The notes under the pieces were generated by a model. The model was not told the origin of the DNA and did no database searches. It saw nothing but the letters and a program-made list of their open reading frames with translations. A program made the translations under genes and the position numbers. A stretch of DNA of 64,000 nucleotides from Streptomyces xanthophaeus (lineage in GTDB: Bacteria > Actinomycetota > Actinomycetes > Streptomycetales > Streptomycetaceae), in assembly GCF_000725805.1 (NCBI RefSeq), contig NZ_JOFT01000017.1, positions 348,598 to 412,597 on the forward strand. The letters are read 5' to 3'. Positions 16,992 through 26,451 of the stretch are shown in pieces; position 1 is the first letter of the stretch, and each line of letters begins with the position of its first letter.

Positions 16992-17870
16992 ATGAGCTGG
17001 TTCGAATCCCTAATCCTCGGTCTCGTCCAGGGGCTTACGGAGTTCCTCCCGATCTCCTCCAGCGCCCACCTGCGGCTGACCGCGGCGTTCGCCGGCTGGC
17101 ACGATCCCGGAGCGGCCTTCACCGCGATCACCCAGATCGGCACCGAGGCCGCCGTGCTGATCTACTTCCGCAAGGACATCGCGCGGATCGTCTCCACCTG
17201 GTTCCGGTCCCTCTACACCAAGGCCCTGCGCTCCGAACAGGACGCGAAGATGGGCTGGCTGGTGATCGTCGGCTCGATCCCGATCGGTGTCCTGGGCCTG
17301 GTGTTCAAGGACGCGATCGTGGGTCCGGCGCGTGACCTGCGGCTGACGGCCACCACCCTGATCGTCATGGGCATCGTGCTGGGCGTCGCCGACCGGCTGG
17401 CCGCGCGCGACGAGGAGGGCGGCCGGCACCGCGCCGTCCGCGAGCGCAAGACGCTGGGCGAGCTGGGCGTCAAGGACGGTCTGGTCTTCGGTCTCTGCCA
17501 GGCGATGGCCCTGATCCCGGGCGTCTCCCGCTCCGGCGCGACGATCTCCGGCGGTCTGCTGCTGGGCTTCACCCGCGAGGCCGCGGCGCGCTACTCCTTC
17601 CTCCTCGCCATCCCGGCCGTGCTGGCCTCGGGAGCGTTCGAGATCAAGGACGTGGTGGAGAACCCCGGGCACATCTCCTGGGGGCCGACGGTCTTCGCGA
17701 CGGTCATCGCCTTCTTCGTGGGCTACGCCGTGATCGCCTGGTTCATGAAGTTCATCTCGACCAAGAGCTTCATGCCGTTCGTGATCTACCGGATCGCCCT
17801 GGGCATCCTGCTGTTCGCGCTGATCGGCACGGACGTCCTGAGCCCCCACGCGGGTGAGTCCGGCTCGTAG
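16992..17870 (+). CDS. uppP: Undecaprenyl-diphosphatase
   Basis: The protein is 292 aa. It converts undecaprenyl pyrophosphate to the monophosphate that carries cell-wall precursors, and confers basal bacitracin tolerance. The N-terminal motif QGLTEFLPISSSAHL and the PGVSRSGATI motif, both active-site signatures of UppP/BacA, are intact. About eight membrane helices are visible. The start ATG matches the family. A long perfect hairpin follows the gene. Confidence 0.95.
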   Translation: MSWFESLILGLVQGLTEFLPISSSAHLRLTAAFAGWHDPGAAFTAITQIGTEAAVLIYFRKDIARIVSTWFRSLYTKALRSEQDAKMGWLVIVGSIPIGVLGLVFKDAIVGPARDLRLTATTLIVMGIVLGVADRLAARDEEGGRHRAVRERKTLGELGVKDGLVFGLCQAMALIPGVSRSGATISGGLLLGFTREAAARYSFLLAIPAVLASGAFEIKDVVENPGHISWGPTVFATVIAFFVGYAVIAWFMKFISTKSFMPFVIYRIALGILLFALIGTDVLSPHAGESGS

Positions 17871-17900
17871 CACGACCCCGCACCACCACTTCGCGTGAAC

Positions 17901-17936
17901 CGCAGGCCGCCCGGGAACGTTCCCGGGCGGCCTGCG
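17901..17936 (+). terminator. Perfect 17-bp palindromic hairpin after uppP
   Basis: CGCAGGCCGCCCGGGAA (17901-17917) and TTCCCGGGCGGCCTGCG (17920-17936) pair perfectly around a two-base centre. It lies 30 bases after the uppP stop. No U-tract follows, which is normal in Streptomyces. Confidence 0.7.
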
Positions 17937-17984
17937 CGTCGTTGACCCACAGAGACCTGAAGGCAAGCAGCAGGGGGTGTCCCA

Positions 17985-18161
17985 ATGGGTCGAGTGGTGC
18001 TGGAGCGTTTTCCGGCCGGAAGTCCGAGGGGGAGCTGGCCCGCCGAGGAGTACGCGGCGCAGCGGATGCGCGAGGGCGTGCCGGCCGAGGTGGTCATGGA
18101 CCTGGACAGCGACGCGTTCCTCGTCGTGGTCCGGCAGCGGGAGGTGCGTTCCGGCCGCTGA
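17985..18161 (+). CDS. Small conserved protein, 58 aa
   Basis: A short reading frame starts at ATG 17985 with GGGGGTGT upstream. The product has a charged, helical middle (WPAEEYAAQRMREGVPAEVVMDL) and a beta-like end (FLVVVRQREV). GC-biased third positions and placement between two genes of the same strand support expression. Proteins of this size and look occur in Streptomyces, but I know no function. Confidence 0.6.
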   Translation: MGRVVLERFPAGSPRGSWPAEEYAAQRMREGVPAEVVMDLDSDAFLVVVRQREVRSGR

Positions 18162-18241
18162 CGGGCCCGCGGAGCCGTTTTCGGCGAGCCCGTCGGGAAC
18201 AGACCCTTGGCGTCGGGCGCCCGCAGCCCCACACTGACCCG

Positions 18242-18709
18242 ATGACGCAGCGTGTGGACCTCGCGACCGTAATGGACCGGCTGGCCGTCGACGAGGTGGT
18301 CACGGGGTACGCGGTGGCCGTGGACGACGGCGACTGGGCGGCGTACCGCGCCCTGTTCACCGCCGGTGGCCGGGCCGACTACAGCTCGGCGGGCGGCATC
18401 GAGGGGCCCGCCGGGGAGGTGGCCGACTGGCTCGCGGAGACCATGAAGCTGTTCCCCGTGCGCCAGCACCTCGTCGTCAACCGGCTGGTGCGGCTGGAGG
18501 ACCTGGGCGGTTCGCCCGGGGACCGCGCCGAGGTGCAGGCGGACTTCCTCAATCCGATGCGGCTGGCCGGGCCGGAGGAGGCCGCGGGCCCCACCGCGCC
18601 CAATTTCGTCGCCGCCGGGCGCTACACCTTCCTCCTGGAGCGCACTGCGGACGGCTGGCGGCTGAGCCGGGTGACGGTGCACGAGAAGTGGCGCCACCTC
18701 TCCGTGTGA
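18242..18709 (+). CDS. SnoaL-like / NTF2-fold protein
   Basis: The protein is 155 aa. The fold pattern (VTGYAVAVDDGDWAAYRALFT ... HLVVNRLVRLE ... WRLSRVTVHEKWR) is that of the SnoaL-like_4 NTF2 superfamily, which includes dehydratases and ring-hydroxylating dioxygenase small subunits. The catalytic residues cannot be assigned. The ATG at 18242 lies directly before the family N-terminus. Confidence 0.7.
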   Translation: MTQRVDLATVMDRLAVDEVVTGYAVAVDDGDWAAYRALFTAGGRADYSSAGGIEGPAGEVADWLAETMKLFPVRQHLVVNRLVRLEDLGGSPGDRAEVQADFLNPMRLAGPEEAAGPTAPNFVAAGRYTFLLERTADGWRLSRVTVHEKWRHLSV

Positions 18710-18761
18710 CCGGCCCTGCCCGGGCCGCCCGACACTGCCACACTGGATACGGAGGCGCGCC

Positions 18762-20336
18762 ATGGTCCCGGTTCACAACGGATGGTCACCGAGGTGGCGC
18801 CCGGCGGCCGCGCTCGTCTGCGGCGCCCTTCCCGCCCTCGCCTTCCCCGCTCCCGCCCTCTGGTGGTTCGCCTACGTCGCCCTCGTGCCCTGGATGCTGC
18901 TGCTGAGGTCGGCCGCCACGGGGCGGCGCGCGGCCCTGGAGGGCTGGCTCGGCGGCGCCGCGTTCATCGTGGCGGTACACCACTGGCTCCTGCCCAGCCT
19001 GCACGTGTTCCTGGTGCCCGTGGCCGCGCTGCTGGGCCTGCTCTGGATCCCCTGGGCCCTGCTGGTACGGGAGTTGCTCCAGGGGGTCCCGGGGGCCCGG
19101 CGGGCGGCGGCCGCGCTGGTCCTCGTACCGGCGGGCTGGCTGCTGTCGGAGCTGGTCCGGTCCTGGCAGGGCCTGGGCGGGCCCTGGGGGCTGCTGGGGG
19201 CCAGCCAGTGGCAGGTCCCGCCCGCGCTGCGGCTGGCTTCGGTGGGCGGCGTGTGGCTGGTGAGCCTGCTGGTGGTGGCGGTGAACTGCGCGCTGGTCCT
19301 GCTGCTGGCGGTACCGGGGGCGCGGGCCCCCGCGGTGGCCGGGGTGACGGGGTGCGTGGTGCTGACGGGCGTCGTGTGGCTGTGGGCGCCCCGGCCCGAG
19401 GTCACGGGCGCGCTGCGCGTGGCCGTCGTCCAGCCGGGCCCGGTGGGCGGGCCGGACAGCGTGGAACGCCGGTTCGACGCGGGGGAACGCCTGACCCGGT
19501 CCCTGGCCGGGGGCGGGACCGGAGCCGGGGGCGGGACCGGGCCGCCGGTGGACCTGGTGGTGTGGGGCGAGAGCAGCGTCGGCGCGGACCTGACGGCGCG
19601 CCCCGACCTGGCGCGCCGGCTGGCCGCGCTGTCCGCGGAGGTCGGGGCCCCGCTGCTGGTGAACGTCGACGCGCGGGGCCCGGACCGGCCGGGGATCTAC
19701 AAGAGCTCGGTGCTCGTCGGCCCGGGCGGTCCCGTCGGGGAGCGGTACGACAAGATGCGGCTGGTCCCCTTCGGGGAGTACGTGCCGGCCCGCGCCCTGT
19801 TCGGCTGGGCCACCTCCGTCGGCAAGGCCGCGGGCGAGGACCGTGTGCGCGGCTCCGCACCCGTGGTCATGGACCTCCCCGGAGGCGTCCGTCTCGGTCC
19901 GCTGGTCTGCTTCGAGTCGGCCTTCCCCGACATGGGCCGGCACCTGACGCGCACGGGGGCCGGCCTGCTCGTCGCCCAGTCGGCGACCTCCAGCTTCCAG
20001 GACAGCTGGGCCCCGGCCCAGCACGCCTCGCTGGCCGCCCTGCGGGCCGCCGAGAGCGGCCGCCCGATGGTGCACGCCACCTTGACCGGCATCAGTGCGG
20101 TGCACGGCCCGTCCGGGGAGCGGATCGGTTCGGCCCTGCCCACCTCGGCGAGCACCGCGGCCGTGTACGAGGTCCCGCTGGCCCGCGGCACGACCCCGTA
20201 CGTCCGGTTCGGGGACTGGCCGGTGGCCGCGGCGCTGGCGGCCCTGGCGGCCTACTGCGCGGCCGAGGGGGCCCGCGTGCTCAGGAGGCCTGGCCGAGAG
20301 CCGAGCTCACCACCCGCTCGCAGAGTTCGTGGGTGA
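18762..20336 (+). CDS. lnt: Apolipoprotein N-acyltransferase
   Basis: The protein is 524 aa. The N-terminal third has six or so membrane helices, and the C-terminal part is a nitrilase domain. The catalytic Glu-Lys-Cys triad is visible in WGESS, YDKMRLVPFGEYVP and LVCFESAFP. Lnt N-acylates the N-terminal Cys of lipoproteins. In high-GC Gram-positives Lnt is known, though not always essential. GGAGG lies 7 bases before the ATG. The 3' end overlaps the convergent oxidoreductase gene by 56 bases. Confidence 0.9.
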   Translation: MVPVHNGWSPRWRPAAALVCGALPALAFPAPALWWFAYVALVPWMLLLRSAATGRRAALEGWLGGAAFIVAVHHWLLPSLHVFLVPVAALLGLLWIPWALLVRELLQGVPGARRAAAALVLVPAGWLLSELVRSWQGLGGPWGLLGASQWQVPPALRLASVGGVWLVSLLVVAVNCALVLLLAVPGARAPAVAGVTGCVVLTGVVWLWAPRPEVTGALRVAVVQPGPVGGPDSVERRFDAGERLTRSLAGGGTGAGGGTGPPVDLVVWGESSVGADLTARPDLARRLAALSAEVGAPLLVNVDARGPDRPGIYKSSVLVGPGGPVGERYDKMRLVPFGEYVPARALFGWATSVGKAAGEDRVRGSAPVVMDLPGGVRLGPLVCFESAFPDMGRHLTRTGAGLLVAQSATSSFQDSWAPAQHASLAALRAAESGRPMVHATLTGISAVHGPSGERIGSALPTSASTAAVYEVPLARGTTPYVRFGDWPVAAALAALAAYCAAEGARVLRRPGREPSSPPARRVRG

Positions 20337-21186
20337 GCAGTGCGTCCCTGGCGCTGAGGGTCTTCCCGGCCGCGACGGCCTCCAGGAAGGCGTCCACGAC
20401 CTGTTCGATGCCGCGCTGGCGGGCGACCGTCACCCAGTCCCCGCGGCGCCGCACGGTCGGCTGGCCCTTGTGGTCGATGATCTCCGCGAGGTTGACGACC
20501 TGGCGCTTGGTGTCCTGGCCGGAGACCTCCAGGATCTCCTCGGTGGAACCGGACAGCCGGTTCATGATGCCGAGCGCGGTGAAACCGTCACCGGACAGCT
20601 GGAGCACCACCTGGTGCATCAGTCCCTCGCGCACCACGGCGCGGACGTCGATGTGGTCCGGCTCCCCCGGCAGGAGGAAGCGCAGGGTGTCGACGACGTG
20701 GATGAAGTCGTCCAGCACGAGCGTGCGCGGGTCCTCGGGGAGACCGACCCGGTTCTTCTGCATGACGATCAGTTCGCGCGGGTGCTCGGCGCACTGCACG
20801 TATCCGGGCGCGTGACGCCGGTTGAAGCCGACGGCCAGCGACACCCCGCGCTCCTCGGCCAGTTCCACCAGCCGCTGTGAGTCGGCGAGGTCGTAGGCGA
20901 GGGGCTTGTCCACGTACGTCGCCACCCCGGCCTCCAGCAGCCGCGTGACGATCTCCGGGTGCGCGGGGGTCGGCGCGTGCACGAACGCCGCGTCGATCCC
21001 TTCGGCGAGCAGGGAGTCGAGATCGGTGTGGCGGCGCTCGCCCGGGATGTGGTGGAGGGCGCCGATCCGCTCCAGTGTCGCGGGGGTACGGGTCTGCAGG
21101 TGCAGCTCGACTCCCGGGCGGGTGGTGAGGACGGGCAGGTACGCCTTCTGCGCGATGTCGCCGAGTCCGATGCAGCCGACCTTCAC
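20281..21186 (-). CDS. Gfo/Idh/MocA family oxidoreductase
   Basis: The protein is 301 aa. An N-terminal Rossmann fold (VGCIGLGDIAQKAYLPVL) is followed by the family motif DKPLA (usually EKP) and the C-terminal beta-sheet domain. It probably oxidises or reduces a sugar-like substrate with NAD(P). The GTG start has AGGAGG upstream. It stands alone on the minus strand, so the substrate is not indicated. Confidence 0.85.
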   Translation of the reverse strand: MKVGCIGLGDIAQKAYLPVLTTRPGVELHLQTRTPATLERIGALHHIPGERRHTDLDSLLAEGIDAAFVHAPTPAHPEIVTRLLEAGVATYVDKPLAYDLADSQRLVELAEERGVSLAVGFNRRHAPGYVQCAEHPRELIVMQKNRVGLPEDPRTLVLDDFIHVVDTLRFLLPGEPDHIDVRAVVREGLMHQVVLQLSGDGFTALGIMNRLSGSTEEILEVSGQDTKRQVVNLAEIIDHKGQPTVRRRGDWVTVARQRGIEQVVDAFLEAVAAGKTLSARDALLTHELCERVVSSALGQAS

Positions 21187-21273
21187 CGGGGGCCTCCTGG
21201 TGGGTTGCGTGTGCGTTCCTTGTGGGACGCCAGCAGCTTAATCCCTGGTGGGAGGGGCCGGGGTTCACCGAGT

Positions 21274-21807
21274 ATGGGCGGCATGACCACCAGTGACGGA
21301 TCCCATCGCACCGAACCCTCCACCACCGCCGACGAGCGCGAGATGCTGGACGGCTGGCTCGACTACCACCGTGCCACCCTCGCCTGGAAGTGCGAGGGCC
21401 TCGGCGACGAGCAGCTGCGCCGCACTTCCCTCGCCCCTTCGGAACTCAGTCTGCTGGGCCTCGTACGGCACTTGGCGGAGGTGGAGCGGTACTGGTTCCG
21501 GGAGATCATCCAGGGCGAGGAGCTCCCCGAGCTGTACTGCACGAGCGAGGAGCCGGACGGAGACTTCCACTTCACCGACACGGACACCTGGGCCGAGGCC
21601 GAGCAGGTGTGGCAGACGGAGGTGGAGCTGGCCCGGCAGGCCGTCAAGGGCCTTTCGCTGGACGCCCGGTCGGACCCGGCGAGCCACCACCGCGGTGAGG
21701 AGTTCAGCCTGCGCTGGGTGTACACCCACATGATCGAGGAGTACGCGCGCCACAACGGCCACGCCGATCTGCTGCGCGAGCAGATAGACGGGGCCACGGG
21801 CGAGTAG
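21274..21807 (+). CDS. DinB-family protein (DUF664)
   Basis: The protein is 177 aa. The four-helix DinB pattern is visible: LLGLVRHLAEVERYWF carries the first metal-binding His, and WVYTHMIEEYARHNGHADLLRE the later pair. These proteins form bacillithiol/mycothiol-dependent enzymes or have unknown roles. The start is ATG 21274; the in-frame ATG at 21283 is an alternative. Divergent from the oxidoreductase gene. Confidence 0.85.
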   Translation: MGGMTTSDGSHRTEPSTTADEREMLDGWLDYHRATLAWKCEGLGDEQLRRTSLAPSELSLLGLVRHLAEVERYWFREIIQGEELPELYCTSEEPDGDFHFTDTDTWAEAEQVWQTEVELARQAVKGLSLDARSDPASHHRGEEFSLRWVYTHMIEEYARHNGHADLLREQIDGATGE

Positions 21808-21935
21808 CACCGCGCCGCGGGAGCCCGGTCCGCCGCAGACCGATCCGCCGGACACCGCCGTGCGCGTCACCCGTGCGGGGTGAATATCGGCTGCGGGTTT
21901 TCGCAACGGGGTGTTCACACAGCAGAGTTGCGCGG

Positions 21936-22475
21936 GTGCATCCAACCCGAACCACGACAACGCTGTTGCTCGGAGTCGCCTGTGCCGTTTCGGCCGTCTC
22001 CGGCTGTGTGAATGTGAGCCCCGGTCCCGGGCATCCCGCGGGCGCCCCGGCCTCGGGGGTGCCGCCGCACCACGAGCCGCGCGTCGGCCCGGGCAGCCTG
22101 CCGGTGGTCGTCCAGGCACCTGCCCTGGAGGCCTTGAAGGCGGCTCCGGCCCGGCCCGCCCGGCCGGACGCCTCTGCCCCCGCCCCCGCCGGCCCGGTCT
22201 CCCGGAACGCGGCGCGGGAGGCGCCCGTACGGCCCGCGGAGGCGGCGCCGCCGCCCCTCCCCTCGGCCGCCCGGCCCGCACGGCCCGCCGAGCGCACCGC
22301 GCAGCACCCGGGCGGCCGGCCGCAGCGCGCCGGGAAGGACGTGGAGGTGCCGCGCGAGCTGATGCGGGAGCTGCCGGTGCGCCCCTCGGACGTGTGCGCG
22401 CTGGGCCGCCGGCACGGCCACTGGCACCCGGACAGCCCGGAGGCCCGGATCTGCGCCGGTGTCCGCGACGGCTGA
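21936..22475 (+). CDS. Pro/Ala-rich secreted lipoprotein
   Basis: The protein is 179 aa. A GTG start at 21936 gives a lipoprotein signal: HPTRTTT, a hydrophobic core (LLLGVACAVSA) and the lipobox VSGC. The upstream ATG at 21873 would bury it, so I prefer the GTG. The mature part is a low-complexity Pro/Ala/Arg region followed by a C-terminal segment of about 35 residues with two Cys (VCALGRRHGHWHP...ICAG), which looks conserved. The function is unknown. Confidence 0.65.
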   Translation: MHPTRTTTTLLLGVACAVSAVSGCVNVSPGPGHPAGAPASGVPPHHEPRVGPGSLPVVVQAPALEALKAAPARPARPDASAPAPAGPVSRNAAREAPVRPAEAAPPPLPSAARPARPAERTAQHPGGRPQRAGKDVEVPRELMRELPVRPSDVCALGRRHGHWHPDSPEARICAGVRDG

Positions 22476-22530
22476 CGCGGCGGCTCTCTGAACACCCTCG
22501 GAACGGGCTCGGGCGGCCCTCAGAGGGCGC

Positions 22531-23025
22531 TCAGGGGGACTGTTCGGGGAAGGGGCGGTGGTTGCGGGGACCGCCGTCCGGTTCGGTGGCCAGGCGCCGC
22601 TCCAACCGGGCGATGGCGGCCCGTACGCCGTTCCCGTACCCGTCGTCGGACAGGGCTCCGGTGGCCGCCCGGGCCCGGGCCAGGTGGACCCGGGCGGCCT
22701 CGGGCCGCTTGAGCTTGACGTAGTCGGCGGCCAGGCTGAGGTGCAGGGACGGGTAGAAGACCCGCACGGCGAGGTGCGGCTCCGGTTCCGTCTCCTTCGA
22801 GAGGGTGTCGTACCGGAGCCCGTCGGCGGCGGTCAGGGCGCGCAGGTCCCAGGCCAGTTCGTCGGCGGGGTCGTCCTGGGCGTCGGCCAGGTAGTGCGCG
22901 AGCGTGCACCGGTGGAGGGAATCGCCCTCCTCGCCGATCTCGGACCAGAGCTCGCCGAGCCGGTTGCGGGCCTCCTCGCGGTCCCCGGCGTGCAGCAGGA
23001 TGACGGCCTGGCCGATCCTGGTCAT
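22531..23025 (-). CDS. Tetratricopeptide-like helical protein
   Basis: The protein is 164 aa and almost entirely alpha-helical, with alternating Ala/Leu/Arg pairs (AVILLHAGDREEARNRLGEL, ...LSLAADYVKLKRPEAARVHLARA) as in TPR proteins. The ATG at 23025 has GGAGG 8 bases ahead and is preferred to the TTG at 23061. It is annotated as TPR-containing in many streptomycetes, and its role is unknown. Confidence 0.7.
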   Translation of the reverse strand: MTRIGQAVILLHAGDREEARNRLGELWSEIGEEGDSLHRCTLAHYLADAQDDPADELAWDLRALTAADGLRYDTLSKETEPEPHLAVRVFYPSLHLSLAADYVKLKRPEAARVHLARARAATGALSDDGYGNGVRAAIARLERRLATEPDGGPRNHRPFPEQSP

Positions 23026-23156
23026 GACGGCGTCCTCCGACGCCTCCTGCTGCTCCGTCAAGGCGGCCTCCGGCTGGCTCTGCCGGACCTGCTCCGGTCC
23101 GATCGTCTAGAAGCTAGCCGGAGGCACCGGCAATGGCGCCGAGGCGCGGTGGGAGG

Positions 23157-23834
23157 TCAGCCGAGGTCCGGGATCCGCCAGTCGATCGGCTCATGCCCCT
23201 GGGCCGCGACGGCCTCGTCGATCTGGGTGAAGGGCCGGGAGCCGAAGAACTTCTTGGCCGACAGCGGGGAGGGGTGGGCGCCCTTGACGACGACGTGCCG
23301 CTCCTCGTCGATCAGGGGGAGCTTCTTCTGGGCGTAGGCGCCCCACAGGACGAAGACGGCCGGGTCGGGGCGCTCGGACACGGCGCGGATCACCGCGTCG
23401 GTGAACTTCTCCCAGCCCTTGCCCTTGTGCGAATTGGGCTCGGCCTCACGGACGGTGAGCACCGCGTTCAGCAGGAGGACGCCCTGGCGGGCCCACGGCA
23501 TCAGGTACCCGTTGTCCGGGACGGGGAGGCCGAGCTCCTCCTTCATCTCCTTGTAGATGTTGCGCAGCGAGGGCGGGGTCTTGACCCCGGGCTGCACGGA
23601 GAAGCACAGGCCGTGGCCCTGGCCGGCGCCGTGGTAGGGGTCCTGGCCGAGGACGAGGACCTTCACCTGGTCGAAGGGCGTGGCCTCCAGGGCGGCGAAG
23701 ACCTGGTCGCGGGGCGGGTAGACCGGCCCGTTCGCCCGCTCCTTCTCGACGAACTCGGTGAGTTCCCTGAAGTAGGGCTGGTCCAGCTCCCCGCCGAGGA
23801 CGGGGAGCCAGGACTCGGGCAGCATCTGGGTCAC
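23157..23834 (-). CDS. ung: Uracil-DNA glycosylase
   Basis: The protein is 225 aa, family 1. The water-activating motif GQDPYHG, the uracil-binding LCFSV and the DNA-intercalation motif HPSPLS are all intact. It removes uracil from DNA. The GTG at 23834 has GGAGG at 8-base spacing, which decides the start against the frame from 23864. Confidence 0.95.
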   Translation of the reverse strand: MTQMLPESWLPVLGGELDQPYFRELTEFVEKERANGPVYPPRDQVFAALEATPFDQVKVLVLGQDPYHGAGQGHGLCFSVQPGVKTPPSLRNIYKEMKEELGLPVPDNGYLMPWARQGVLLLNAVLTVREAEPNSHKGKGWEKFTDAVIRAVSERPDPAVFVLWGAYAQKKLPLIDEERHVVVKGAHPSPLSAKKFFGSRPFTQIDEAVAAQGHEPIDWRIPDLG

Positions 23835-23924
23835 GGCGACAACCTCCGGTACAAGTTCGTGCAACTGCTCAGAACCTACCGGTGGCCACTGACAACGCCT
23901 CCCCCGCCCGTGCCGCCGCGGCGG

Positions 23925-25508
23925 CTACCAGCTGGTCTTGCGGTACAGCTCCCACATCTGCATGGCGGTCTGCGGGTCCAGCGCCCGCTCGGCGCCCGCG
24001 ATGTCCTCGCGTGCGGCGACGTAGAGCTTGCCCTGCCACAGGGGCAGCAGCCGGACGTCCTGGGCGAAGGTCTGCTGGGCCGCCTCGAACTCGCGGACAC
24101 CGGCCGACCGGTCACTCTCGCGGCGGGACTTGGGCAGCAGGTCGTTCAGGATGTCGGTGGGCTCGTACGGGGTGCCGACCGCGTTCTCCTTGCCGACGAA
24201 CGGCGCGATGAAGTTGTCCGGGTCCGGGAAGTCGGGGAACCAGCCGCGGCCGAAGATCGGGTACTCGCCGTTCTTGTAGCCCTCCTGGAAGGCCTTCCAG
24301 GGCTGGCTGCGCAGGGTGATCCTGAAGAGCCCGCTCTCGTCCAGCTGGCGCTTGAGCTCGGTGAACTCGTCGGCCGTCGAGGAGCCGTAGCGGTCGGTGG
24401 TGTACCAGAAGGTCAGGTCCACCGGCTGGTTGATCCCGGCGGCCTTGAGGATCTTCTTGGCCTTGTCGACGTCCGCGTGCCCGTACAGGTCGTAGAAGGG
24501 CGTCTTGTGGCCGACGACGCCCTTGGGGACCATCGAGTACAGGGGCTCGGCGGTGCCCTGGTAGACCTTGGAGACGAGGGCCCCGCGGTCGATGATCTGC
24601 GCGATCGCCTGGCGGACCGGGAGCTTGTTGACCGCCGGGTCCTTGGGGTTGAAGACGAGGTAGCGGATCTCCGCGCCGACGTTCTCGACGACCTGGACGC
24701 CCGCCGCGTGCGAGTCGGGGCTCTGGAGGTCGCGGATCTCGGGGGCGGACAGGCCTCGGTAGGTGGCGTCGATGTCCTTGGACTTGAGGGCCGAGACCAT
24801 CTTCGTGGAGTCCGTGAAGTAGCGGATGGTCACCGCGTTGTTACGCCGGTTGGCGAAGCCCGTGTAGCTGTCGTTGCGGCTGAGGACCGACTCGGCGCCT
24901 TCCTTGTACGAGTCGAGGACGTACGGGCCGGAGCCGGTGACCTTGCCGTCCTGGCGGACCTTGTCCGCGGGGTACTCCTTGGGCGCGACCAGGGAGGCGG
25001 CGGGCGAGCCGAGGACGTACGGGAAGGTGGCGTCGGCGGTGTTCAGGTGGAAGACCACCGTGAGCGCGTCGGGGGTCTCGATCTTCTCCAGGCTGCCGAA
25101 GAGGTCCTTCGGGCCGACCTTGGAACCGATGGTCTTGATGCGGTCCAGGGAATGCTTGACGGCCTTGGAGTCGAGGGGCTCCCCGTTGGAGAACTTCATG
25201 CCCTTGCGCAGCGTGCACCGGTACGCCTGGTTCGCGGTGTCCGTGAATTCGCAGTTCTGGGCGGCGTCGGGCTGGGGCTTGGTGGAGCCCGTGGGGAACG
25301 CCAGCAGGGTCTGGTAGACGTTCCGGTACAGCTCCCAGGAGCCGTCCCACGCAGCCGCCGGGTCGAGGGTGCTGGGTGCGCTGGTCGTGCCCACGACGAT
25401 GCGCTTGGCCTCGTCGTCTCCGTCATCCGAGAGCAGGCCGCATCCGGCGAGCAGGGATATGGACGCAAGGGCCGCAGTGATCTGCAGGCATCTGGTCCGG
25501 TTGAACAC
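23925..25508 (-). CDS. ABC transporter substrate-binding lipoprotein (family 5, peptide type)
   Basis: The protein is 527 aa. A signal peptide with lipobox LLAGC directs it to the membrane as a lipoprotein. The rest matches family 5 solute-binding proteins (DppA/OppA): RKGMKFSNGEPLDSKAVKHSLDRI near 110-140, then the two-lobed body. It binds peptides or similar solutes. No permease or ATPase gene is adjacent, so it is an orphan. The GTG at 25508 is better spaced from GGAG than the one at 25514. Confidence 0.9.
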   Translation of the reverse strand: MFNRTRCLQITAALASISLLAGCGLLSDDGDDEAKRIVVGTTSAPSTLDPAAAWDGSWELYRNVYQTLLAFPTGSTKPQPDAAQNCEFTDTANQAYRCTLRKGMKFSNGEPLDSKAVKHSLDRIKTIGSKVGPKDLFGSLEKIETPDALTVVFHLNTADATFPYVLGSPAASLVAPKEYPADKVRQDGKVTGSGPYVLDSYKEGAESVLSRNDSYTGFANRRNNAVTIRYFTDSTKMVSALKSKDIDATYRGLSAPEIRDLQSPDSHAAGVQVVENVGAEIRYLVFNPKDPAVNKLPVRQAIAQIIDRGALVSKVYQGTAEPLYSMVPKGVVGHKTPFYDLYGHADVDKAKKILKAAGINQPVDLTFWYTTDRYGSSTADEFTELKRQLDESGLFRITLRSQPWKAFQEGYKNGEYPIFGRGWFPDFPDPDNFIAPFVGKENAVGTPYEPTDILNDLLPKSRRESDRSAGVREFEAAQQTFAQDVRLLPLWQGKLYVAAREDIAGAERALDPQTAMQMWELYRKTSW

Positions 25509-25661
25509 GTGCACGCTCCTCGATCAGCCAGGGGTGCGGCAGACCCTACCGCAGTGCCCCACGAATCCAATGGGGGAGGTTTCGTGAGGCACTTGACCGG
25601 TTCCGTGCATATTCGGTATGCATTTACCTCCCCTTGTGAGGGAAATGCGTCCGATTATCGG

Positions 25662-26423
25662 TCAGTGGACTCCGGCATTGAGGAACATTCCTCCGTCAAC
25701 GACCAGAGTTTGCCCAGTGATCCATTCCGCTTGTGCGGAAGTAAGGAATGCCGCGGCCCCGCCGATGTCCTCCGGCACCCCCAGCCGGCCCAGCGGGTAG
25801 GCGGCCGCGGCCTCCTGCTCGCGGCCTTCGTAGAGCGCCTGCGCGAACTTCGTCTTGACCACGGCGGGGGCGATCGCGTTCACCCGGACCCCGGGAGCCA
25901 TCTCGTGGGCGAGCTGGAGGGTCAGGTTCACCATGGCGGCCTTGCTCATCCCGTAGGCGCCGATGAAGGGCGAGGCGGAGACCCCGGCGATCGACGCGAT
26001 GTTCACGATCGCACCGCCGTTGTCCTTCTGCCACGCGTGCCAGGTCCGCTGGGCGAAACCGAGCGCCGAGATCACGTTCGTCTCGAAGACCTTGCGTGCC
26101 ACCCCGAGGTCCAGGTCCGCGATCGGACCGAAGACCGGATTGGTGCCGGCGTTGTTCACCAGGAAGTCGACGCGGCCGAAGGCCTCCATCGTGCGCTCCA
26201 CGGCGACGGCCTGGTGGGCCTCGTCGTGCGCCTTGCCCGCCACCCCGATCACCCGGTCGGCGCCGAGGCGCTCGACGGCCTCCTTGAGGGCCTCCTCGTT
26301 GCGCCCGGTGATGCAGAGCCGGTCACCGCGGGCGACCAGCGCCTCGGCGATCCCGTAGCCGATGCCCCGGCTCGCGCCGGTGATCAGTGCGACCTTGCCG
26401 CTGTCGATACCGTCGTACGTCAT
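25662..26423 (-). CDS. SDR family oxidoreductase
   Basis: The protein is 253 aa, a classical short-chain dehydrogenase. The cofactor loop is TGASRGIG, NNAG follows, and the catalytic Ser-Tyr-Lys is seen in IASIAG...YGMSK. The C-terminal VDGG motif is present. It is FabG-like, and its substrate is probably a 3-oxoacyl thioester or alcohol. It is 28 bases downstream of a second FabG-like gene on the same strand, so the two may form a pair. Confidence 0.85.
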   Translation of the reverse strand: MTYDGIDSGKVALITGASRGIGYGIAEALVARGDRLCITGRNEEALKEAVERLGADRVIGVAGKAHDEAHQAVAVERTMEAFGRVDFLVNNAGTNPVFGPIADLDLGVARKVFETNVISALGFAQRTWHAWQKDNGGAIVNIASIAGVSASPFIGAYGMSKAAMVNLTLQLAHEMAPGVRVNAIAPAVVKTKFAQALYEGREQEAAAAYPLGRLGVPEDIGGAAAFLTSAQAEWITGQTLVVDGGMFLNAGVH

Positions 26424-26451
26424 TGCCTGCGACCTGCCTCTCGGGAACGCG